DNA from: UBA668 sp043740085
Lineage (GTDB): Bacteria; Actinomycetota; Acidimicrobiia; Acidimicrobiales; Ilumatobacteraceae
Direction: 5' to 3'
Assembly (NCBI GenBank): GCA_043740085.1
Contig: JAYUCY010000112.1
Span: 25,050-89,049, forward strand
DNA length: 64,000 bases
Every line of letters starts with the position of its first letter. The first letter of the stretch is position 1. The notes under the pieces were generated by a model. That model saw only the letters and a program-made list of their open reading frames with translations, was not told the DNA's origin and did no database searches. Both the position numbers and the translations under genes were made by a program. Shown one piece after another: positions 16,942 through 25,690 of this stretch.

Positions 16942-18857
16942 GTCGGCTTCACGTTCAACAACGGCTGGCCGCCATCGAGTTGTTGGCCGGGCTGCACGAA
17001 CACCTCGCTGACGGTGCCTGCGTGCGGTGACGTGATCTGGTGTTCCATCTTCATTGCTTCCATGATGAGCAGCGGCTGACCTGCAGCAACGACATCGCCG
17101 ACTGCCACGAGCACACTGATCACACGACCAGGCATCGGGGCGATGGTGCCGCCGGCGCGGCCGAGATCGTCGGGCGAGACGAATCGCGGTGGGATCTGGA
17201 AACGAGCCCGACCTCCGCGAACGTATCCAACGTCGTCGTGCAGAACTACCGGAGTTCGCTGCAGCGCGATCAGCGTCGAGTCGTCGAGGGGGAGCGATTG
17301 GTCGTCGACCTGCAACACAATCAACTGGTTCGCGCGGTCGAACCGATACCTCACCGTGTGGTCTCCCACGGCCTGGACGTGCAGCTGTGATGGATTGTTG
17401 CGCCAGCCGATCGGAGCGCGAGTTCCCCTGGCGCGGTCGTGTACGAGAGCCAGTGCGACAGCGGCGAGATCTATTGGGCTGTGCGGTGACGGCTCTCCGA
17501 GTGGCGAACCGCCGTTGGCTACTGCGGTGCGGTCGAGGAGCCCAGTGTCGATGCCCGGCCCGCCCGGGGTGTCGAAGTCGGCCAGCCATGTCAAGAGCTC
17601 GAGTAGCAGTTCCCGGTTCGTGACCGGTCCTATCAGCTCAGCCCCGCGCACGACCATCGCCAGTCGGCGGGCAGCGTCCGCGCGGGTGGCGCCGTGGGCG
17701 ATCACCTTGGCGATCATCGAGTCGTAGAACGGTGAGACCTCATCGCCGGACTCCAACGCGCTGTCCACTCGAACCCCGGGCACGGAGGGAAACGTGAACG
17801 TGTGGAATACCCCTGAGCTGGGCAGGTAGCCATTGAACGGGTCCTCAGCGCACAGTCGGACTTCGATGGCGTGCCCCTGCATCGGCACCCCGGCGAGCAG
17901 CGCGGCCGGGATGGGATGGCCCTGCGCGATCGATAGTTGTAGGGCGACCAGGTCCACACCGCATAACGCTTCGGTGACCGGGTGCTCCACCTGCAGCCGC
18001 GTGTTCATCTCCAGGAACCAGAAGTTTCTGTCGGTGTCCAGCAGAAACTCAACGGTGCCTGCGCCGACGTAACCAACAGCGCTCGCCGCGGCAATTGCAG
18101 CGGCCCCCATACGAGCGCGTAACTCCGCATCGACGGCCGGTGATGGTGCTTCCTCGACAACTTTCTGGTGGCGACGCTGCAGCGTGCAGTCGCGTTCGTG
18201 GAGCGCAATCACAGTGCCGTAGGTGTCGGCCAATACCTGGATCTCCACATGGCGGGCACCCTCGAGGTAGCGCTCAACGAACACGGTGCCATCACCGAAT
18301 GCGGCCAGCGCTTCCCGCTCGGCAGACGTGATTGCATCGGCCAACTCGCCGGTACTGCGCACAATGCGCATGCCTCGCCCGCCGCCTCCGGCCGATGCCT
18401 TCACGAGAGCAGGTAGGCCGATCTCGGCAAGTGACTCGACGGTGTTGTCGGGCGCGACCGGCACGCCGTGCGAACGCATCAGCCGCTTCGCCTCGATCTT
18501 CGAGCCCATCGTGGCGATCGCCGCCGGTGGTGGGCCGATCCAGACAAGACCCGCGTCGAGTACTTGCTGCGCGAAGGCAGCGTTCTCGGAGAGGAAGCCG
18601 TACCCGGGGTGCACGGCCGCACCGAAGCGTTGCGCCGCGGCGACGATCAGGTCGCCGCGCAGATACGTGTCGGCCGATGCGTTGCCGGGCAAGCGCACGG
18701 CACTGTCAGCCTCGCGGACGAACGCGGCACCGACGTCTGCATCGCTGAACACGGCGACGGTGGAGAGCGCCTGCTCGCGACACGTCCGGAAGATGCGGCG
18801 CGCGATCTCGCCCCTGTTGGCGACGAGCACGGTGTGAATCGCGGGCATAGCAGTCAC
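16938..18857 (-). CDS. Acyl-CoA carboxylase alpha subunit (biotin carboxylase + BCCP)
   Basis: 639 residues. The biotin carboxylase part (residues 1-450) shows ANRGEIARRI, the ATP-grasp loop KASAGGGGRGMR, ERDCTLQRRHQKVVEEAPSP, and EMNTRLQVEHPVTE with the catalytic Glu/Asn/Arg. The C-terminal biotinyl domain has the EAMKMEH acceptor Lys and the usual PMPGRVISVLVAVGD lead. With the downstream-strand partner it carboxylates a 3-methylcrotonyl- or geranyl-type CoA. GTG 18857 overlaps the beta-subunit stop (GTGA); ATG 18848 is an alternative start. Confidence 0.92.
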   Translation of the reverse strand: MTAMPAIHTVLVANRGEIARRIFRTCREQALSTVAVFSDADVGAAFVREADSAVRLPGNASADTYLRGDLIVAAAQRFGAAVHPGYGFLSENAAFAQQVLDAGLVWIGPPPAAIATMGSKIEAKRLMRSHGVPVAPDNTVESLAEIGLPALVKASAGGGGRGMRIVRSTGELADAITSAEREALAAFGDGTVFVERYLEGARHVEIQVLADTYGTVIALHERDCTLQRRHQKVVEEAPSPAVDAELRARMGAAAIAAASAVGYVGAGTVEFLLDTDRNFWFLEMNTRLQVEHPVTEALCGVDLVALQLSIAQGHPIPAALLAGVPMQGHAIEVRLCAEDPFNGYLPSSGVFHTFTFPSVPGVRVDSALESGDEVSPFYDSMIAKVIAHGATRADAARRLAMVVRGAELIGPVTNRELLLELLTWLADFDTPGGPGIDTGLLDRTAVANGGSPLGEPSPHSPIDLAAVALALVHDRARGTRAPIGWRNNPSQLHVQAVGDHTVRYRFDRANQLIVLQVDDQSLPLDDSTLIALQRTPVVLHDDVGYVRGGRARFQIPPRFVSPDDLGRAGGTIAPMPGRVISVLVAVGDVVAAGQPLLIMEAMKMEHQITSPHAGTVSEVFVQPGQQLDGGQPLLNVKPT

Positions 18858-20452
18858 ATCCGGAACACGCCGTAGCCGCGTGTTCCCTCGATGAGTTGGT
18901 TATCGATGACGCTCAGGCACATGCCCAGAACAGTGCGCGTGTCGCGTGGGTCGATAATGCCGTCGTCGTAGAGCTTGCCGCTCATGAACATGGCCAGCGA
19001 CTCACGTTCAATCTGATCTTCGATCATCGCTCGCATCGCTGCATCCGCTTCCTCGTCGAACGGCCGACCCATGCTGGCCGCCGACTCGCGACCAACGATG
19101 CTCATCACGCCAGCCAACTGAGCCGGACCCATCACCGCGCTCTTCGCGTTGGGCCAGGCGAACAGGAAGCGTGGCCCAAAGGCGCGGCCACACATTCCGT
19201 AGTTGCCGGCACCGTACGAGGCGGCCATGTTGATGGTGAGGTGCGGCACGCGGCTGTTGGAGACAGCGTTGATCATCTTCGAGCCGTCCTTGATGATGCC
19301 GCGCTGCTCGAACTCCTTGCCGACCATAAAGCCGGTGGTGTTCTGCAGAAACACCAACGGGGTATCGATCTGGTTGGCCAGCTGGATGAACTGTGCAGCC
19401 TTCTCGCTTTCTTCACTGAAGAGCACGCCGTGGTGGTTGGCAAGGATGCCGATGGGGTAGCCGTGCAGCTCGGCGAAGCCGGTGACCAGCGATGTGCCGT
19501 AGAGCGGCTTGAACTCATCGAAGTCGCTGTCGTCGACGATGCGGGCGACGACGTCGCGCGGGTCGAACGGCACCTTCGGATCAGCACTCGGAATGCCGAT
19601 CAGCTGGTCCACGTCGTACCTCGGCGCGCGACCCGCTCCACGTGGCCCTGGCCCGCGCTTGCGATGGTTGATGCGCCTGATGACTTGGCGGCCGAGGCGG
19701 ATGGCGTCCAGCTCGTCGATCGCGAAGTAGTCGGCCAGCCCGCTGATGCGTGCGTGCATCTCGGCGCCGCCCAAGCTTTCGTCGTCGCTGTCTTCGCCCG
19801 TGGCCATCTTCACCAACGGCGGCCCGCCAAGAAACACCTTCGAACGTTCCTTGATCATGACGACGTAGTCGCTCATACCGGGTACGTATGCGCCACCGGC
19901 AGTGGAGTTGCCAAAGACGATCGACACCTGCGGAATGCCGGCCGCAGAGGCGTTGGTGATGTCGCGGAAACCGCGGCCACCGGGGATGAAGATCTCGCTC
20001 TGCGTCGGAAGATCGGCGCCGCCCGACTCAGTCAACGCAATGGTGGGCAGTCGGTTCTCGCGGATGATCTCGTTGGTCCGCAGGTTCTTTTTCAGCGTGA
20101 ACGGGTTACTGGCGCCTCCACGAAGTGTTGGGTCGCTGCCGGTGATCATGCACTCAACGCCTTCGACGACGCCGATGCCAGCAACGCTCCCGGCGCCGAC
20201 CGGGAACTGGCTGCCGTAGGCGGCGATGGGGGAGAGCTCGAGGAACGGCGAGCCAGGGTCGAGCAGTGCCTCCATCCGCTCGCGCACCAGCAGCTTGCCG
20301 CGCTGGCGGTGGCGTGCCACGTACTTCTCGCCGCCGCCACCGTTCACCAATTGCAGTTGCTGGTCATGCGCTGCCAACTGGGCCTGCAACGCGGCTCGGT
20401 TGGCGAGGTAAGCCTCGCTGGTCGGGTTCACGCGGTCGGGTAGTACTGGCAC
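18854..20452 (-). CDS. Acyl-CoA carboxylase beta subunit (carboxyltransferase)
   Basis: 532 residues, crotonase-fold carboxyltransferase with N- and C-domains. Visible: GSPFLELSPIAAYG, TLKKNLRTNEIIRENRLPTI, IVFGNSTAGGAYVPGMSDY, VFLGGPPLVKMATGE, GAEMHARISGLADYFA and, in the C-half, LQNTTGFMVGKEFE with NMAASYGAGNYGMCGRAF. Length and these motifs place it with methylcrotonyl-CoA and geranyl-CoA carboxylase beta subunits rather than propionyl-CoA carboxylases. It lies 1 bp after the enoyl-CoA hydratase and overlaps the alpha gene by 4 bp. Which substrate it takes cannot be fixed from motifs alone. Confidence 0.92.
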   Translation of the reverse strand: MPVLPDRVNPTSEAYLANRAALQAQLAAHDQQLQLVNGGGGEKYVARHRQRGKLLVRERMEALLDPGSPFLELSPIAAYGSQFPVGAGSVAGIGVVEGVECMITGSDPTLRGGASNPFTLKKNLRTNEIIRENRLPTIALTESGGADLPTQSEIFIPGGRGFRDITNASAAGIPQVSIVFGNSTAGGAYVPGMSDYVVMIKERSKVFLGGPPLVKMATGEDSDDESLGGAEMHARISGLADYFAIDELDAIRLGRQVIRRINHRKRGPGPRGAGRAPRYDVDQLIGIPSADPKVPFDPRDVVARIVDDSDFDEFKPLYGTSLVTGFAELHGYPIGILANHHGVLFSEESEKAAQFIQLANQIDTPLVFLQNTTGFMVGKEFEQRGIIKDGSKMINAVSNSRVPHLTINMAASYGAGNYGMCGRAFGPRFLFAWPNAKSAVMGPAQLAGVMSIVGRESAASMGRPFDEEADAAMRAMIEDQIERESLAMFMSGKLYDDGIIDPRDTRTVLGMCLSVIDNQLIEGTRGYGVFRM

Positions 20453-20453
20453 G

Positions 20454-21212
20454 TCAGCTGTCCTTCGCCACGCCTGCCCACGACGGCGGCCGCTTCTCGG
20501 CGAAGGCCCGCATGCCCTCGGCGGCCTCGTCCGAACGGAACAGGCTCTCGCTGAGTGCAGTCATTTCAGCCATCGTCGCCGGGGGTTGCCGCAGTAGGCG
20601 TTTGGTCGCGGCGACGGCGCTGGGCGCGCCAGCCAGAATGCCGGCGGTGAGTCCGGCCACGGTGCTGGCGACATCGTCGCTGACATGGGTGATCAGCCCC
20701 ATGTCCTTGGCCGCGGCCGCATCGAAGGTTTCGCCGGTGAGGAACGGTGCGGCCAACTTACTCCACCCGCAGCGGGCCAGGATCGGCACGCTGATGATCG
20801 CGGGAGCAACGCCGATGCGCACTTCGGTGAACGCGAACGTCACGGCGCTGTTGACGACGACAAGATCGCAGGCTGCCATCAGCCCGACTCCGCCAGCGCG
20901 CACGGGGCCGGTGATGGCAGCGATGGTGGGAGCGGCCAACGTGCCCAGCCGCTCGAAAACATTGGCCATCGGGTTGCCCGCTGCTTGGGCATCCTGGCCG
21001 CCTCCGGCGCGTTCCTTGAGGTCGGCGCCGGAGCAGAAGACCGCCCCGGCGTGCGTCAGCACGATGGCCCGAACGTCCGGTCCGGCGGCCAGATCGAGTA
21101 CCTCGTTGAGCTCAGCGAGCAGCTGGCGCGACAGTGCGTTGCGATTCGCCGGCGAATCAAGCGTGATTGTCGCGACGCCGTTGTTGATGGTGCAGTGAAC
21201 CAGTTCCCCCAC
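20454..21212 (-). CDS. Enoyl-CoA hydratase/isomerase family protein
   Basis: A 252-residue crotonase. Oxyanion-hole segments are FCSGADLKER (about residue 62) and GPVRAGGVGLMAACDLVVVN, and the later FTEVRIGVAPAIISVPIL is typical of the hydratases that act after MCC or GCC. The GTG at 21212 (MGELVHCTINNG) is supported by TACAGT 7 nt upstream and by family length; an open frame continues upstream but is not homologous. It heads the carboxylase operon. It probably hydrates methylglutaconyl-CoA (leucine) or isohexenylglutaconyl-CoA (terpenes). Confidence 0.87.
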   Translation of the reverse strand: MGELVHCTINNGVATITLDSPANRNALSRQLLAELNEVLDLAAGPDVRAIVLTHAGAVFCSGADLKERAGGGQDAQAAGNPMANVFERLGTLAAPTIAAITGPVRAGGVGLMAACDLVVVNSAVTFAFTEVRIGVAPAIISVPILARCGWSKLAAPFLTGETFDAAAAKDMGLITHVSDDVASTVAGLTAGILAGAPSAVAATKRLLRQPPATMAEMTALSESLFRSDEAAEGMRAFAEKRPPSWAGVAKDS

Positions 21213-21219
21213 ACGGCCG

Positions 21220-21225
21220 ACTGTA
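21220..21225 (-). promoter_or_regulatory. -10 element of carboxylase operon
   Basis: TACAGT, 7 nt before the GTG at 21212. Confidence 0.45.
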
Positions 21226-21322
21226 GCCACGCCCAACCCGTCGATCCGCCCTGGCGCTCGTCGAGCACCCAACTGGACCCTCCCGGAACCGTACGTAGCG
21301 ATCTGGGAAGACCCAGTTGCGT

Positions 21323-23200
21323 CTACGACGTGGTGATTTCGCGGAGGAAGGCTTCGGCCTCGGCGCGGTGACGGGTGCGTTTCATTGGTGGCAGCGCCTT
21401 CACGATGTCCCAGCGATAGTTGGCCTTGCCCAGTCGCGGGTCCATCACGGCGACAACGCCGCGGTCGTTGGCCGTGCGGATCAGCCGGCCGGTTGCCTGC
21501 GCGAGCAGCATCGCTGCACGCGGGAGATCGATCTGACCGAACGCGGCCGCGCCGAGCAGGTCGCGTCGCGCGGACAACAACGGATCGTCGGGCCGCGGGA
21601 ACGGGATGCGGTCGATTACTACCAGGCTGAGCGTGCGGCCGGGAATGTCGACACCCTGGAAGAATCCAGCGGTGGCGAAGAGGCAGGCGTGTTCGTCGTC
21701 GCTGAAAGCCTTGACCAGCGCGGTCTTGGGCAGGTCGCGTTGGGTGAAGATCGGGACGTCGACCTTCAGGCGCACGGCTTCCGCTGCCGCGTCCATCGCC
21801 TTCCAACTGGTGAACAACGCCAACGTACGGCCGCTGGCGGCAGTGATGAGCGCTGCCAGTTCCTCGTGCACCGCCGGGCCGAATGCGGGCGAGCGTGGGT
21901 CTGGCATGTGGATGGCGCAGTACAGCATGGCGTGGTGTTCGTAGTCGAACGGGCTGCCGACGTCGAGCTGACGGAACCCGCTGGTCGGCAGGCCGACGCG
22001 TGCGCCAAGCGACGCAGGAATGGTCGCGCTGGCGAGGATGGCAGTGCGCTGCGACCAGATGCCGTTGAACAGGACACCACCAACTTCCAGCGGTGCGATC
22101 TCCAGCTTGGGGTAATCGGGGCCACCGCTGACGAAGGCCACGAAGCCCTCGCGGTTGTCCAACGCAAGGTCGATGCTGTCCTGCAATCGGGTGGCCATCT
22201 GTTGGCCGCGCATCTTGCGTGCCTTCGCGTCTTCGACGGTGGATTCGATTGCGGCCAGCGCCGTCAGCGCCTTCTGCACGCGACTGCGCACCTCGACGAG
22301 CATGGTTTGGATGGGCTCCGGGAACGGTCGCGACAGGCGTTGACCAAGAAACGGAGCGAGCGCGTCGCGCACGAGTAGCGACGACTCGGCAACTCCGCCG
22401 ACGAGCTTGGGGTCATCGATGATCCGCTTCAAGGCCACGGTCAGCGTGCTGAAGCGGCCGCCCGCAACCTGCACGCCAACGGTGTCGCTCATGATGTCTT
22501 CCAGCTGATGCGCCTCGTCCATCACCACCACGTCGTGTTCGGGCAACAGCATTCCGCCGCTGCCGACATGCAGTCCGTAGAGATGCATGTTGACAACGAC
22601 GACGTCGGCGTTCGATGCCTTCGTGCGTGCGGTTTCGGCAAAGCACACCGATCCCATTGGGCACCGTGTGGCCCCCGGGCATTCATCGGAACCGACACTG
22701 ACGGCCTGCCACGCCTTGTCGCTGGGCGCCCAGTCGAGCGACGCCTGGTCACCGGTGTCGGTGGTGCCCGACCAGGTAACAAGCCGGTTGATCTCCACCT
22801 TGGTGGCGGCGGCGAACTCTTCAAGTTCCAGTTGTCCCTTCTCAGCGCCCTGGACCTCGCGCACGCGCTGCATGCAGACGTAGTTGCTGCGGCCCTTGAG
22901 TACGGCCCAGTCGAACGGAATACCCAGGTGAGCTTCCAGGAACGGAAGGTCCTTCGCTGCCAGCTGGTCCTGTAACGCCTTGGTTGCGGTGGCGACCACC
23001 ACGCGCTTGTGAGCGACGATGGCCGGCACGAGGTAGCCGAGCGTCTTGCCGGTACCGGTCCCTGCTTGCACTACGAGGTGTTTGCCACTGGCGATGGCAT
23101 CAGCGACCGCCAACGCCATCTCCTGCTGCCCCGGTCGCTCCTCGGCCGCGGGAAGGGCGGCGACGACTCGGGCAAGACCCTCGGTGACGCCCTTGCTCAC
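21323..23200 (-). CDS. ATP-dependent helicase, DinG/XPD type
   Basis: A 625-residue SF2 iron-sulfur helicase. Walker A is QAGTGTGKT (about residue 47), the DEAH box is VVMDEAHQLED, and motif VI is AQATGRLIRT. Four Cys expected for the 4Fe-4S cluster are spread over RSNYVCMQRV and SDECPGATRCPMGSVCF. It is shorter than E. coli DinG but matches the actinobacterial form. GTG 23200 is chosen (MSKGVTEGLARVV); an upstream frame exists to 23245 but is not conserved-looking. It should unwind 5'-3' structures such as R-loops. Confidence 0.9.
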   Translation of the reverse strand: MSKGVTEGLARVVAALPAAEERPGQQEMALAVADAIASGKHLVVQAGTGTGKTLGYLVPAIVAHKRVVVATATKALQDQLAAKDLPFLEAHLGIPFDWAVLKGRSNYVCMQRVREVQGAEKGQLELEEFAAATKVEINRLVTWSGTTDTGDQASLDWAPSDKAWQAVSVGSDECPGATRCPMGSVCFAETARTKASNADVVVVNMHLYGLHVGSGGMLLPEHDVVVMDEAHQLEDIMSDTVGVQVAGGRFSTLTVALKRIIDDPKLVGGVAESSLLVRDALAPFLGQRLSRPFPEPIQTMLVEVRSRVQKALTALAAIESTVEDAKARKMRGQQMATRLQDSIDLALDNREGFVAFVSGGPDYPKLEIAPLEVGGVLFNGIWSQRTAILASATIPASLGARVGLPTSGFRQLDVGSPFDYEHHAMLYCAIHMPDPRSPAFGPAVHEELAALITAASGRTLALFTSWKAMDAAAEAVRLKVDVPIFTQRDLPKTALVKAFSDDEHACLFATAGFFQGVDIPGRTLSLVVIDRIPFPRPDDPLLSARRDLLGAAAFGQIDLPRAAMLLAQATGRLIRTANDRGVVAVMDPRLGKANYRWDIVKALPPMKRTRHRAEAEAFLREITTS

Positions 23201-23479
23201 AGAGTGCCGGGGCGTGAGAGCGCGGATGAGGTGGGGACCTCCCACTCGGCGAGTTCGGCTCGGGAGTTGGGAGTGCCGTGTGGTCGGGTCACGTCGGCCA
23301 CGCTACTGAGCGACGAGCGCTCCCACCCGGCTTCTCGGGCTATAGGCGCGCTGATGGTGACCGCTCGGCAACGCTTCATCCATGAGCTGCGAGTCTGGAT
23401 TCTTACAGGGAAGACGCCCTCGAGTGATGGGCGGCGGCCCCGCTCGGCTGACCGTCGGACATTGACCGCCCACAGCTGC

Positions 23480-23621
23480 GTCGGCGCGATGTGAACGAGC
23501 TGCGAGGAGGAACAGCACGCGACGCACTCTTCACACGGCACATCGGTGGTACCCGCACCTTCGATGGCCTCGCGGCCTCATTCAACCACGATGAGAAGTC
23601 GCCTGCGGGCAGGTCGGTCAC
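23480..23621 (-). pseudogene. YkgJ-like CxxCxxCC protein, frameshifted fragment
   Basis: From GTG 23621 the minus strand reads MTDLPAGDFSSWLNEA; a one-base shift near 23574 leads into AIEGAGTTDVPCEECVACC and SSQLVHIAP. CEECVACC is the CxxCxxCC motif of the YkgJ zinc/iron-chelating family. After HIAP homology fades. Its GTG lies 6 bp after the uppS stop, so it was the next gene of that operon. The rest of the spacer (23201-23479) has no supportable gene. Confidence 0.55.
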
Positions 23622-23627
23622 GGCCGA

Positions 23628-24308
23628 TCACCTGACGAGCGCGAGCGCCGCATCCAGCTCATGACCGTCGAAATCGGGCCAGGGACGGTCGGTGAAATAG
23701 ACCTCGGCGCCGACGCTCTGCCAGAGCATGAAGTTGGAGATGCGCAGCTCGCCTGAGGTGCGCACCATCACGTCGACAGGCGGCAACTCGGGCAGGTACA
23801 GATTGCGGTCGATCGCGGCCTGATCGACCGGACCTTCGGCCGCGGCGGCGACGGCGGCGTGCACCAACTCGGAGTGACTGCCGTAGTCGAATGCCACTGT
23901 GAGCACCATGCCGGTGTTCTGTGCCGTGTCGGTGATGGCCTTACGAATGGCACGCTGCACGTACTTCGGCGTTCGCGCCTCCGGGCTGTCGAACGGCCGC
24001 CCCATCCACTGGATGCGGACATTCAGTTCGTTGAGCTCGGCAACTCGGCCGAACAGCTTCTTGTGCAGGCCGAGAATGTGGCGCACCTCGGTACGCGGCC
24101 GCACCCAGTTCTCGGTTGAGAACCCAAACACGGTTAGCCAGCCCACGTTGCGGGTGACCGCGACCCGCACCAGTCGGGCGAGGTTCTCTTCGCCCTCTGT
24201 GTGGCCCTCGGTGCGTGGGAGATGCTTTCGCTTCGCCCACCGCCCATTGCCATCCATGATGCACGCCACGTGCACCAGCGGCGTGTCGGCGGAGGAGGCG
24301 GTGGTCAC
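23628..24308 (-). CDS. uppS: Cis-prenyltransferase (UppS family), catalytic subunit
   Basis: 226 residues. It has the full catalytic set: CIMDGNGRWAKRK with Asp19, VFGFSTENW, and VMVRTSGELRISNFMLW followed by GAEVYFTDRPWPDFDG. It adds isopentenyl diphosphate units in cis to make the undecaprenyl or decaprenyl carrier for cell wall synthesis. It stops at ELDAALALVR and lacks the C-terminal RxG (RRFGG) that homodimeric bacterial enzymes need; the next gene's GTG is 6 bp on, so no tail has been missed. The missing motif is in the divergent gene at 24392. GTG start with TAGGGT 8 nt upstream. Confidence 0.9.
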   Translation of the reverse strand: MTTASSADTPLVHVACIMDGNGRWAKRKHLPRTEGHTEGEENLARLVRVAVTRNVGWLTVFGFSTENWVRPRTEVRHILGLHKKLFGRVAELNELNVRIQWMGRPFDSPEARTPKYVQRAIRKAITDTAQNTGMVLTVAFDYGSHSELVHAAVAAAAEGPVDQAAIDRNLYLPELPPVDVMVRTSGELRISNFMLWQSVGAEVYFTDRPWPDFDGHELDAALALVR

Positions 24309-24316
24309 GGCTCACC

Positions 24317-24322
24317 ACCCTA
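24317..24322 (-). promoter_or_regulatory. -10 element of uppS
   Basis: TAGGGT, 8 nt before the GTG at 24308, in an 83-bp divergent spacer. On the plus strand GACAAT (24380-24385) is a weaker candidate for the partner gene. Confidence 0.45.
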
Positions 24323-24391
24323 GTTGTCATGGCGGGCGCGAAACGGGCGACCGTGCCCACAAACGTGTCGGCCGCGTGGGACAATGGTGGC

Positions 24392-24934
24392 ATGAACGCC
24401 GCGGCCACCGAGGGGGTGTCACTTCGTCATGTCACCGTTGTCGGGGGCACGCTCGCGGAATGGGCGGAACTACCCGCCGATCAGTGGGCCGACCGGCTGT
24501 ACGAGTGGGGCAAAGTCGCCGACCATGTGGGTGCCAGTTGGCTCACAGTTCGTCCGTTCGGGCCGCACGACAACGCGCCGGCGGCCGCAGTTCCCACACG
24601 CGAGGCCACCGTCGGTACCTGCCTTGCCGTCGCCCACCCCGACGATGATGGCCGCGCCCGGCTCACCCGTGTGGTCGCTGGCCTGCAAGCTGCCGGCCAG
24701 ACCATCACCGAGGCATCCATCGACGCCGCTCTCAACGCACCCGCACTGGTCAACCCCGACCTCGTCGTGGTCGTTGGCGCCAAGCACCGCATGCCGCCTT
24801 CGCTGGTGTGGGAGTTGGCGTACAGCGAGCTGGTGTTCGTCGACACCACCTGGCAGCATTTTGGGCCCGGTCACCTCGACGAAGCCATGAGCTCGTACGC
24901 ATACCGCCATCGCCGCTTCGGCGGCATCGACTAG
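24392..24934 (+). CDS. NgBR/Nus1-like cis-prenyltransferase homologue, non-catalytic
   Basis: 180 residues. It aligns with UppS end to end but without the catalytic motif: HVTVVGGTLAEW stands where UppS has HVACIMDGNGRW, at the same residue numbers (13-24), with Asp19 replaced by Gly. LTVRPFG replaces the FSTENW segment. The C-terminal part is UppS-like: LVWELAYSELVFVDTTWQHF and then YRHRRFGG, which includes the RxG motif missing from the uppS next door. In eukaryotes NgBR/Nus1 donates RxG to the DHDDS active site. I infer a heteromeric enzyme with the divergent uppS. Eight bp upstream of recO. Confidence 0.75.
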   Translation: MNAAATEGVSLRHVTVVGGTLAEWAELPADQWADRLYEWGKVADHVGASWLTVRPFGPHDNAPAAAVPTREATVGTCLAVAHPDDDGRARLTRVVAGLQAAGQTITEASIDAALNAPALVNPDLVVVVGAKHRMPPSLVWELAYSELVFVDTTWQHFGPGHLDEAMSSYAYRHRRFGGID

Positions 24935-24942
24935 GCGGCGGC

Positions 24943-25665
24943 GTGGCCAGCCATCTCTATCGCGACACGGCGGTCGTGTTGCGCACTTACAAGCTGGGTG
25001 AAGCGGACCGCATTGTCGTGCTCCTTACCGAGCATCACGGCAAAGTGCGCGCCGTCGCCAAGGGTGTGCGCAAGACCATGTCGCGCTTCGGCGGTCGGCT
25101 CGAGCCGATGAGCCACGTCCGTCTACTGCTTGCGCAGGGACGCGAACTGGACATCGTCAGCCAGGCCGAGGCGGTCGAGTCGTTGGCGCCGATGGTCGTC
25201 GACCTCGATCACCTCACCTCCGGAATCGCCGTGCTGGAAGCTGCGGACCAGATGTCGTTGGACCGAGAGCCGAACCCGCAGCTGTACCGCATGGTGGTGG
25301 GCGCACTGCGCACCATCGGCGAGCGTGGCGGTCCGCTCGTGGTGCCGGCGTTTTTCTGGAAGCTGCTGGCGGCAGAAGGCGTGCGCCCTGAGCTGAACGA
25401 ATGTGTGCGCTGCGGCGAACCCGGCCCGCTGATTGCTTTTGATATGGACCAGGGTGGTGCGCTGTGCAGGACGTGCCGCACCGGTGCGCCGCTCAGCGAG
25501 CCGGCGCTGGAACTGATGCGGATGATCCTCGGTGGCCGGCTCAATGACGCGCTCGATACCCCGCCGTCACCCACCACCCACGAGGTGGCCACCCATGCCA
25601 CGCGTGCGGTAGAGCACCACATCGAGCGCCGCCTGCGCACCGTTGCAATGTTCGAGACGCACTAG
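24943..25665 (+). CDS. recO: DNA repair protein RecO
   Basis: 240 residues. The N-terminal OB-fold reads YRDTAVVLRTYKLGEADRI with the typical GKVRAVAKGVRKTMSRFGGRLEP. The C-terminal helical part has a zinc site CVRCGEPG...CRTCRTG. RecO loads RecA with RecF/RecR in gap repair. The GTG at 24943 has a GGCGGCG purine-rich stretch ahead of it and gives the normal family length. It follows the cis-prenyltransferase homologue by 8 bp; recO next to uppS is a common actinobacterial arrangement. Confidence 0.9.
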   Translation: MASHLYRDTAVVLRTYKLGEADRIVVLLTEHHGKVRAVAKGVRKTMSRFGGRLEPMSHVRLLLAQGRELDIVSQAEAVESLAPMVVDLDHLTSGIAVLEAADQMSLDREPNPQLYRMVVGALRTIGERGGPLVVPAFFWKLLAAEGVRPELNECVRCGEPGPLIAFDMDQGGALCRTCRTGAPLSEPALELMRMILGGRLNDALDTPPSPTTHEVATHATRAVEHHIERRLRTVAMFETH

Positions 25666-25690
25666 CGGATGTGATGCGGCCGCCCGAGCA

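Noticed and set aside
15205..17589. 794-codon version of the AtuA gene
   Set aside because: The first 216 codons lie within the carboxylase alpha gene in another frame and show no homology; the ATGA overlap start at 16941 is far better.
23197..23541. Independent 114-codon Cys-bearing gene
   Set aside because: Its CEECVACC part continues a frame broken upstream; beyond HIAP it has no homology, so it is treated as part of a YkgJ-like remnant.
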